Positions 56,144 through 64,000 of a stretch of DNA of 64,000 nt are shown here, in pieces. A program made the translations under genes and the position numbers. Position 1 is the stretch's first letter, and the number at the start of each line of letters is the position of its first letter. This stretch comes from Corynebacterium glucuronolyticum (GTDB lineage Bacteria > Actinomycetota > Actinomycetes > Mycobacteriales > Mycobacteriaceae), in NCBI GenBank assembly GCA_022772305.1, contig JALFAQ010000058.1:1-64000 (forward strand), read 5' to 3'. A model generated the notes under the pieces. That model searched no databases and was not told the DNA's origin. It saw only the letters and a program-made list of their open reading frames with translations.

Positions 56144-56815
56144 CTAGGGGAGCTGGAGAGGCCAAGAAAGATTGACATCTACATCCTTGCCCTTACCTGC
56201 GAAGTACTTGGCCAAGTCAGTTTGCATCTCGTAGTACCACACCGTCTGGTTTTCCATCAGCTCATCACCATCCATCATCGTGATCTCCGGCCATCGGCGA
56301 GCCTGTTTCCACGCGATGCGGGCCGCCGCGAGTGAATCGGCGCTGGAGTTGTGGGCGTTGTCTAGCTTGACCTCGTAGTACTCCGACATGGCGGTCAGGT
56401 TACGTTTCCCGGCTCGGTAATGATCCATCTTCTTGTCAATGACGTACGGGTCGACAACGAGCCCATCGATGGTGAAATCCGGAGAACACTGGTGCAAAAT
56501 CGTCAGGTCAAAGCAGCCATTGAAAACAATGAGGGTGAAGCCTTCCTGCCACCCCTGACGGATAAGCTCCACCGTCTTGGCAACGACCTCGTCGTGGGGC
56601 TCACCGTTTGCCTTCGCGTGCTCGTTGGAAATGCCGTGTACTTTCTCTGCCTCTGGGGTGATGGGGACACCAGGATCAGCAAGGAGGTACGTTTCATCGA
56701 CGTTGGATCCGTTGATGCGAATAATCGACGAGGTAACCACGCGAGCCTTCAAAGGATCATTAGTGGTGGTTTCCAAATCAAAGGCCACCATCTTGGATGG
56801 GTCAAAGGAGTACAC
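56144..56815 (-). CDS. DnaQ-like 3'-5' exonuclease (DEDDh)
   Basis: 223 residues of the polymerase III epsilon-type exonuclease fold: motif I FDLETTTNDP (D and E), VHGISNEHA, motif II FNGCFDLTIL (D), and motif III HNSSADSLAAARI (H and D), so all four acidic residues and the His are present. It has no extra polymerase-binding domain and is likely a stand-alone DNA or RNA exonuclease. GTG at 56815 is preceded by GGAGG on the minus strand. It is divergent from ligA. In corynebacteria a similar gene lies near ligA. Confidence 0.88.
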   Translation of the reverse strand: MYSFDPSKMVAFDLETTTNDPLKARVVTSSIIRINGSNVDETYLLADPGVPITPEAEKVHGISNEHAKANGEPHDEVVAKTVELIRQGWQEGFTLIVFNGCFDLTILHQCSPDFTIDGLVVDPYVIDKKMDHYRAGKRNLTAMSEYYEVKLDNAHNSSADSLAAARIAWKQARRWPEITMMDGDELMENQTVWYYEMQTDLAKYFAGKGKDVDVNLSWPLQLP

Positions 56816-56944
56816 GGTTAAATCCTCCGAAGCTCACTGTGTGCGGTTTTTTAACTATGCACGTTAGGCTACCACCGCCTACACACACCACGGTTAGACA
56901 AGCGATGAGCAGTGTGAATACGGGTTTTCCTCCTTGCTGCTTGA

Positions 56945-59050
<2,106 letters not shown>

Positions 59051-59063
59051 CTCTCTACCCTTG

Positions 59064-59095
59064 CTTGCCTCCCTGCCTAAGGGTAGGGAGGCAAG
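59064..59095 (+). terminator. Hairpin after ligA
   Basis: 11-bp stem cttgcctccct/agggaggcaag with a 10-base loop, 14 bases after the ligA stop. No strong T tract on either strand, so termination may be partial or involve only one direction. Confidence 0.65.
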
Positions 59096-59149
59096 AACTT
59101 CAGAGCGAGAAGACTGAGCGATTGAGAAGTTTGAGGGTCGGGGCTACGC

Positions 59150-59839
59150 CTAGGCCTGGTGCTTCCCGAGCATCGTCCCGATTATGACACCGAGATCGCC
59201 GAGGTGGGCGATTTCGGAGCCGAGGAAGTCCGGTCCACCCGGGCGACCGATAACCACGATGAGATCGGTGCCGGTGAGGGGAGCAGCGGCCAGGGAAGCG
59301 TCGAGAAGCGTCCAAGACTCGGGGATCCAGTCTTCTGTCTCCGGATCGAGCATCCGGCACGATTCCATGACCACCCCGGATGGGCTCGCACCGTTATCCG
59401 ACGGTGCAGCGGTGGATGCTGCCACACGCGTCAGTTTGGGGGTATTACTCAAAATGATGCACCACCCGGCCGTCATCGTCTTCGGCATGACATTGGCCAG
59501 TTCATCGAGAGCGTTGCGGGTGCTGGTGACGTGCTCTGCGAAGCGGGCCAGCATTTGCACCTGCCCGCGACGATCCACCCTGCCAGAAAACGGGCGGATC
59601 GAATCAATAACCGCATTCTCATCTTTCTGTGCAGCCGTGACCAACGTATCGGGCAGCGCACCCTGGGGGAGAGTGATGACAATGTCGTCCATGACCGTGC
59701 CATCCGGGAATTGCTCGACCACATCCACGGATTGAATATTGCCCTCTGTTAGCCCCACGGAGCTGGCAAGACGGCCCAGCGCGCCGGGCTCGTCGGGGAG
59801 CAGCACACGGATGAGATAAGAGGTCACCATCACGATCAC
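59150..59839 (-). CDS. ACT-domain protein
   Basis: 229 residues. The N-terminal part is an ACT ligand domain (SYLIRVLLPDEPGALGRLASSVGLTEGNIQSVDVVEQF); the second half is a further regulatory-looking domain of no clear family. It is likely an amino-acid sensor, with no catalytic motif visible. A gene of this type sits between ligA and gatC in corynebacteria. GTG at 59839 or ATG at 59830 could start it. A TATAAA lies shortly upstream on the minus strand, so its leader would be very short. Confidence 0.8.
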   Translation of the reverse strand: MIVMVTSYLIRVLLPDEPGALGRLASSVGLTEGNIQSVDVVEQFPDGTVMDDIVITLPQGALPDTLVTAAQKDENAVIDSIRPFSGRVDRRGQVQMLARFAEHVTSTRNALDELANVMPKTMTAGWCIILSNTPKLTRVAASTAAPSDNGASPSGVVMESCRMLDPETEDWIPESWTLLDASLAAAPLTGTDLIVVIGRPGGPDFLGSEIAHLGDLGVIIGTMLGKHQA

Positions 59840-60072
59840 AGCCTTTATATCGTTTTTGTATAGCGTTCTTGATTACGGTTTAACGTAGGCATTGTAACCA
59901 AGAATCGGTACGGAATGGAAGATCTAGACAGCTTTGTACATATTTGGGGGTTGTCCCACGCTGCCTGACGCCGCACCCGGGTACGGTAGAGTCAAAGGAA
60001 TAAGACTGTAGCGCATTACTACACTGAAGTCTCGTAACAGAACACTTAGAGAAAAGAAAAGGGGAAGCTCGC

Positions 60073-60366
60073 GTGCCTCACATTTCCCGCGATGAGGTGG
60101 CCCATCTAGCCACGCTCGCCAGGTTGGCGCTGAGCGAAGAGGAAATCACCACCTTCGCCAGCCAGATCGACGGCATTATCGGCCACGTATCAGCAGTCCA
60201 GAACGTGGACACCGAGGGAGTGGAGCCCATGAGCCACCCCCACGCCACGCATACCGCGATGCGGAAGGACACCGTGGCCCCGTCCCTGCTGCAGGAAGCT
60301 GCGCTGGACCAGGCTCCGGAAAAGGAAGATGATAAGTTCGTCGTACCGCAGATTCTGGGGGAATAA
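60073..60366 (+). CDS. gatC: Asp-tRNA(Asn)/Glu-tRNA(Gln) amidotransferase subunit C
   Basis: 97-residue structural subunit that links GatA and GatB in the transamidosome. [21 protein letters not shown] is the family hallmark, followed by [16 protein letters not shown] start with AAAAGGGGAAG nine bases upstream. Four bases separate it from gatA. GatB is not in the window, which is common in corynebacteria. Confidence 0.95.
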   Translation: MPHISRDEVAHLATLARLALSEEEITTFASQIDGIIGHVSAVQNVDTEGVEPMSHPHATHTAMRKDTVAPSLLQEAALDQAPEKEDDKFVVPQILGE

Positions 60367-60370
60367 CGTC

Positions 60371-61867
60371 ATGAGCACAGATAACACTTTTCTTGCAGAA
60401 TCCACCACGGGCCTGACCGCTCTCAGCGCGTCTGAGCTCGCCGAGAAGATTCACTCTCGCGAGGTCAGCTCCGTTGAGGCCACACAGGCTCACCTCGACC
60501 GCATCTCCGAGGTCGACTCGGAGCTTGGTGCCTTCCTCCACGTTGGTGCCGAGGAGGCTCTTTCTGCTGCACGTGCAGTGGATGAATCCCTGGATAAGGG
60601 CGACGGGCCCGCGTCCCCGCTCGCGGGTGTCCCGCTGGCACTCAAGGATGTCTTCGTCACCACGGATGCTCCGACGACGTGTGCATCCAAGATTCTTGAA
60701 GGTTACATGAGCCCCTACGATGCCACCGTAGTGAAGAAGATCCGTGGCGCTGGTATCCCGATCTTGGGCAAGACTAACATGGATGAGTTCGCCATGGGTT
60801 CGTCCACGGAGAACTCTGCCTACCACGTGACCAAGAACCCGTGGGATCGCACGCGTACCCCCGGTGGTTCCGGTGGCGGCACCGCAGCCGCGTTGGCCTC
60901 TGGTGAGGCTCCTATCGGTATCGGCACCGATACCGGTGGCTCCATCCGCCAGCCTGCGGCTCTGACCGGCACCGTGGGTGTCAAGCCCACCTACGGTGGC
61001 GTGTCCCGGTACGGCCTCGTCGCCTGCGCCTCCTCCCTCGACCAGGGCGGTCCCTGCGCCCGCACGGTGCTGGATACGGCACTGCTTCACGAGGTCATTG
61101 CCGGTGTCGACCCGCACGATGCAACGAGCGTTGATGTCGCTGTTCCCGATGTCGTCGCAGCTGCCCGTGAAGGGGCCAAGGGCGACCTCAGTGGTGTGAA
61201 GGTCGGCATCGTTAAGCAGTTCGTCCGCGATGGCTACCAGCCCGGTGTGCTGGAGAGTTTCCAGAAGTCCATCGAAACACTGCGTGGCCTCGGTGCCGAG
61301 ATTGTTGAGGTTGATTGCCCGCACTTCGATGATGCGATCGGCACCTACTACCTCATTCAGTTCTCGGAGATTTCCTCCAACCTCGCCCGCTTCGACGGCA
61401 TGCGCTACGGACTGCGCGAGGGCGACGACGGAAAGCACTCGGCAGCTGAGGTCATGAGTATGTCCCGTGCCGCAGGGTTCGGCCCGGAGGTCAAGCGGCG
61501 TATCCTCGCTGGCACATACACGCTGTCGGTCGGCTACTACGATGCCTACTATCTGAAGGCACAGCGCGTCCGCGCGCTCATCGCGCAGGACTTCGCAAAC
61601 GCCTACGAGAAGGCCGATGTCCTTGTTGCGCCGGTGACCCCCACCACGGCGTTCGCACTGGGCGAGAAGGTCAATGACCCGCTGGCCATGTACAACTTTG
61701 ACCTGTTTACGCTGCCGCTAAACCTTGCTGGCCTTGGTGGCATGAGCGTTCCTGCAGGCCTGGCAAGCGACACCAACCTGCCCGTTGGTCTCCAGATCAT
61801 GGCTCCTGCGTTCAAGGATGACCGCCTGTACAAGGTCGGCGCTGCCTTCGAGGCTGCGCGTAGCTAA
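60371..61867 (+). CDS. gatA: Asp-tRNA(Asn)/Glu-tRNA(Gln) amidotransferase subunit A
   Basis: Amidase-signature glutaminase that supplies ammonia for making Gln-tRNA(Gln) and Asn-tRNA(Asn). 498 residues. Catalytic Lys in [10 protein letters not shown], the Gly/Ser-rich amidase signature [17 protein letters not shown] and the Ser nucleophile region [15 protein letters not shown] are intact. Start ATG 60371 ([10 protein letters not shown]); the listed start 60329 overlaps gatC. Confidence 0.97.
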   Translation: MSTDNTFLAESTTGLTALSASELAEKIHSREVSSVEATQAHLDRISEVDSELGAFLHVGAEEALSAARAVDESLDKGDGPASPLAGVPLALKDVFVTTDAPTTCASKILEGYMSPYDATVVKKIRGAGIPILGKTNMDEFAMGSSTENSAYHVTKNPWDRTRTPGGSGGGTAAALASGEAPIGIGTDTGGSIRQPAALTGTVGVKPTYGGVSRYGLVACASSLDQGGPCARTVLDTALLHEVIAGVDPHDATSVDVAVPDVVAAAREGAKGDLSGVKVGIVKQFVRDGYQPGVLESFQKSIETLRGLGAEIVEVDCPHFDDAIGTYYLIQFSEISSNLARFDGMRYGLREGDDGKHSAAEVMSMSRAAGFGPEVKRRILAGTYTLSVGYYDAYYLKAQRVRALIAQDFANAYEKADVLVAPVTPTTAFALGEKVNDPLAMYNFDLFTLPLNLAGLGGMSVPAGLASDTNLPVGLQIMAPAFKDDRLYKVGAAFEAARS

Positions 61868-61898
61868 GCCTTGTAGCGTCGAAAGTACAGGTTTTACG

Positions 61899-61938
61899 AG
61901 CGGATCCCACCGTGAAGGTGGGGGCCGCTTTTGTTTTT
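61899..61938 (+). terminator. Rho-independent terminator of gatCA
   Basis: agcgg-at-cccacc/ggtggg-gg-ccgct stem with a short internal mismatch, then TTTTGTTTTT. Confidence 0.9.
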
Positions 61939-62029
61939 CCTCCTGCTGGGAGGGATGCTGCATCCGTGCTTGTTCCCGCGTGATAGGAATTCCGGAAAGC
62001 TTAACGAGCACTACAGGGTTATGGCCTAC

Positions 62030-62035
62030 TAAACT
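62030..62035 (+). promoter_or_regulatory. -10-like TAAACT, 7 nt before the MFS gene
   Basis: TAAACT ends seven bases before ATG 62043, with no Shine-Dalgarno sequence, again a leaderless arrangement. Confidence 0.5.
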
Positions 62036-62042
62036 TAAGCCA

Positions 62043-63269
62043 ATGACACGAGGAAACCCCGCGGGCACGACCGTCCCGGCAGCAACCCCCTATATCTACC
62101 TTGCTTCGGCTGCGACATCCATCCTGGGCAACGCGGTAGCGACCATCGTGTGGCCGTGGATGGTGCTGGACAAGACGGGTGATCCGGCGGCTGCAGGCCT
62201 TGTCGCGACGGCGATTACTATTCCCTCGTTGTTTTTTGCCTTCATCGGCGGTCACCTGGTGGACACGATGGGAAGAAAGCCCATGTCCATCATTTCCGAC
62301 GTGGTTTCGGCACTCTCCATCGTCCTGCTCATCGTGGTGGACCACCTTTTTGGCCTCACATTAGGATGGTTCATCGCGTTGGGAATCCTCGGCGCGGTCG
62401 GTGACGTTCCGGGCATGAGTGCACGGTCAGCGCTCGTCGGAGACGTGGTGACGAAGAATATGACGCTCGACCGGTTGTCGGGAATCAACCAGACGATCGC
62501 CAGCTTCGGATTCCTCGTCGGCCCGGCGCTCGCCGGAGTGCTGCTCAGCGCCCTCAACATGTCCGATGTGCTGTGGATTACCGCCATCTGCTCTCTTACT
62601 GCCGCAGGGCTGACGACGCTCCTGCCGGTGGGCTCCTCAGCCGCCGCGGAGGAAGGAGAGACGCTGCGGGGCTCCCTCGATTCGTGGAAACGCGTGTTGA
62701 AACTTCCTGCGATACGACTTATCGCCATCGTCAGCCTTGTCTCCACTATCTGCGTGGCACCGCTACTCGCAGTGTTGCTTCCCGCCCACTTCCAGTCGAT
62801 TGACCGGCCGGGGCTCCTGGGTATCACCATGAGTGCCTACGCTGTGGGGGAAATTGTTGGTGGTGCCTACGTCGCCTGGAGGGGGACGACACACAGGCGA
62901 CTGATATGGGCGATCGCCTCCGGTTTGGAGATCATCGGCATGCTCTTCTTCATAGTCATCCAGCTGAACTGGACTGCCGTGGCGGGAATGATCATCGCCG
63001 GCATTGGTGGCGGGCTGTTCGCACCGATGATTATGGTCATCGTCACCGAGGGGGTGGCCGACGAGATCCGCGGGCGTGCCTTCTCATTATTCAACGCCAT
63101 CGGAATGTTTGCTGCACCCATCGGTCTTGTGATTGTCACTGTCCTACTCCAGTGGCTGACCATCTACCAGGTGTGCATTGTGCTCAGTATCGCCTTCCTC
63201 GGCGTGGGGTCGTGGGCCATTGCCCGGGGCTGGGTGGTGCTCCCGCGTATCGCAAACAAAAGCAAATAG
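62043..63269 (+). CDS. MFS transporter (drug:H+ antiporter-like)
   Basis: 408 residues with about twelve hydrophobic helices. The MFS signature between helices 2 and 3 is FIGGHLVDTMGRKPMSI; ALGILGAVGDVPGMSARSAL and a long middle loop (TLLPVGSSAAAEEGETLRG) follow. Substrate is unknown; efflux is typical of this shape. The listed ORF (start 61785) runs back into gatA and its terminator; ATG 62043 is the likely start. Confidence 0.88.
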   Translation: MTRGNPAGTTVPAATPYIYLASAATSILGNAVATIVWPWMVLDKTGDPAAAGLVATAITIPSLFFAFIGGHLVDTMGRKPMSIISDVVSALSIVLLIVVDHLFGLTLGWFIALGILGAVGDVPGMSARSALVGDVVTKNMTLDRLSGINQTIASFGFLVGPALAGVLLSALNMSDVLWITAICSLTAAGLTTLLPVGSSAAAEEGETLRGSLDSWKRVLKLPAIRLIAIVSLVSTICVAPLLAVLLPAHFQSIDRPGLLGITMSAYAVGEIVGGAYVAWRGTTHRRLIWAIASGLEIIGMLFFIVIQLNWTAVAGMIIAGIGGGLFAPMIMVIVTEGVADEIRGRAFSLFNAIGMFAAPIGLVIVTVLLQWLTIYQVCIVLSIAFLGVGSWAIARGWVVLPRIANKSK

Positions 63270-63358
63270 CGACTCCCCGTTTTTGGTTATGCACGGCCGG
63301 GCGCAATTTGCTGACCTGCGGTGGGCGATCTCAACTCTCCAAATCGCGTGCGGTTCGC

Positions 63359-63364
63359 TAATAT
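63359..63364 (+). promoter_or_regulatory. -10 element TAATAT, 7 nt before pfkA
   Basis: TAATAT ends seven bases before the pfkA ATG, no Shine-Dalgarno sequence is present, and the -35 at 17 bases (tctcca) is weak. Confidence 0.55.
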
Positions 63365-63371
63365 CGGGTCT

Positions 63372-64000
63372 ATGCGTATTGCGACTTTGACTTCCGGTGG
63401 TGACTGTCCCGGCCTGAACGCCGTGATCCGAGGTATTGTACGGACGGCGAGCTCTGAATTTGGTTCGACCGTTGTCGGCTACCAGGACGGCTGGGTCGGG
63501 CTGATGGAAGATCACCGTGTTCAGCTTTACGACGATGACAGCATCGACAAGATCCTCCTCCGTGGTGGCACCATCCTCGGTACGGGCCGTCTCCACCCTG
63601 ACAAGTTCAAGGCGGGGATTGATCGGGTCAAGGAGAACCTCCGTGAGGCAGAGGTGGATGCCCTCATCCCGATTGGCGGTGAAGGCACCCTCAAGGGCGC
63701 ACAGTTCCTCGCCGATAATGGCATCCCCGTCATCGGCGTGCCGAAGACCATCGATAACGACGTGAACGGCACGGACTACACCTTCGGTTTCGACACGGCT
63801 GTGTCCGTGGCTACGGAGGCTATTGACCGCCTGCACACGACGGCTGAGTCTCACAACCGTGTGATGATCATGGAAGTGATGGGTCGCCACGTGGGCTGGA
63901 TTGCCCTGCACGCTGGCATGGCCGGTGGCGCGCACTACACCGTTATCCCCGAGTTCCCCTTCGACATCAACGACATCTGCAAGGCGATGGAGCGTCGCTT
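63372..64000 (+). CDS. pfkA: 6-phosphofructokinase (partial, cut by window end)
   Basis: First 209 codons of a phosphofructokinase, absent from the ORF track because it runs off the window. It phosphorylates fructose-6-phosphate in glycolysis. [19 protein letters not shown] at the N terminus (phosphate-donor loop), [37 protein letters not shown] (catalytic Asp region), [20 protein letters not shown]. The GGEGT and PKTIDND combination is the actinobacterial group III form; the Gly in GGEGT points to ATP and not PPi as donor, though Lys in PKTIDND is often seen in PPi enzymes. Confidence 0.95.
   Translation, partial: MRIATLTSGGDCPGLNAVIRGIVRTASSEFGSTVVGYQDGWVGLMEDHRVQLYDDDSIDKILLRGGTILGTGRLHPDKFKAGIDRVKENLREAEVDALIPIGGEGTLKGAQFLADNGIPVIGVPKTIDNDVNGTDYTFGFDTAVSVATEAIDRLHTTAESHNRVMIMEVMGRHVGWIALHAGMAGGAHYTVIPEFPFDINDICKAMERR

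Noticed and set aside
61785-62042. N-terminal extension of the MFS ORF
   Set aside because: It overlaps the gatA 3' end and its terminator; ATG 62043 with a -10 at seven bases is better.

Overview
The window looks like a chromosomal segment of a Corynebacterium (Mycobacteriales, Actinomycetota). The evidence is a single-chain type I fatty acid synthase beside a DtsR-like carboxyltransferase and AcpS, a WecA/AtpI-like/ATP synthase/DUF2550/NucS block, GlgE and GlgB, fused actinobacterial-type ATP synthase delta, and a gene order (atp operon, mce-like glyoxalase, glgB-glgE, ABC ATPase, etfBA, nifS2-like, mnmA, ligA, ACT protein, gatCA, pfkA) that from memory matches C. glutamicum. I cannot name the species. 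Base composition is moderate (high fifties % GC by eye), with AT-richer patches at the accessory genes.

Layout. 1-1660: an IS1634-type insertion sequence with a frameshifted transposase, inserted into an iron/cobalamin-type ABC importer operon (to about 3900) that is itself broken in every gene. 4.1-6.6 kb: tRNA t6A synthase (TsaC), the lipid-linked sugar transferase WecA and an AtpI-like membrane protein, leading into the complete F1Fo ATP synthase operon atpBEFHAGDC (6.8-13.95 kb) closed by a strong terminator. 14.3-17.4 kb: DUF2550 protein, NucS mismatch endonuclease, a small Cys/His protein, then a divergent pair (Mce epimerase and a UPF0045 protein) and a CnoX-like thioredoxin/TPR protein. 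17.4-21.0 kb: accessory pair made of a repeat-rich surface protein and a secreted trypsin-like protease. 21.1-25.3 kb: glgE-glgB for alpha-glucan synthesis. 25.5-29.8 kb: ABC ATPase, THUMP-like methyltransferase, etfBA.

30.0-42.8 kb: a fatty acid synthesis cluster made of a TetR regulator, acyl-CoA carboxylase beta subunit (makes malonyl-CoA), the 3,103-residue FAS I, and AcpS, which would load the phosphopantetheine arm on the FAS ACP domain. 43.0-47.4 kb: an unlisted 28-residue membrane peptide gene on the minus strand and a large single-chain PurL. 47.5-51.0 kb: cysteine desulfurase and MnmA (likely sulfur donor and acceptor for tRNA 2-thiouridine) and a MetE-like protein. 51.6-55.9 kb: a secreted protein with about 30 Asp-rich calcium-binding (thrombospondin type 3-like) repeats. 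56.1-64.0 kb: DnaQ-like exonuclease, LigA, ACT protein, gatCA, an MFS exporter, and the start of pfkA, cut by the window edge.

Most of the window is ordinary core genome. I do not see a clearly new multi-gene system. The points most worth checking are the 28-residue membrane peptide gene, the large-type PurL with an in-frame 15-bp triplicate repeat, a palindrome-bearing insert in the FAS linker, the motif shared by the accD and fas upstream regions, the progressive decay of the ABC importer, and a recurring TANNNT hexamer exactly 7 nt before nine start codons, which suggests many leaderless transcripts.
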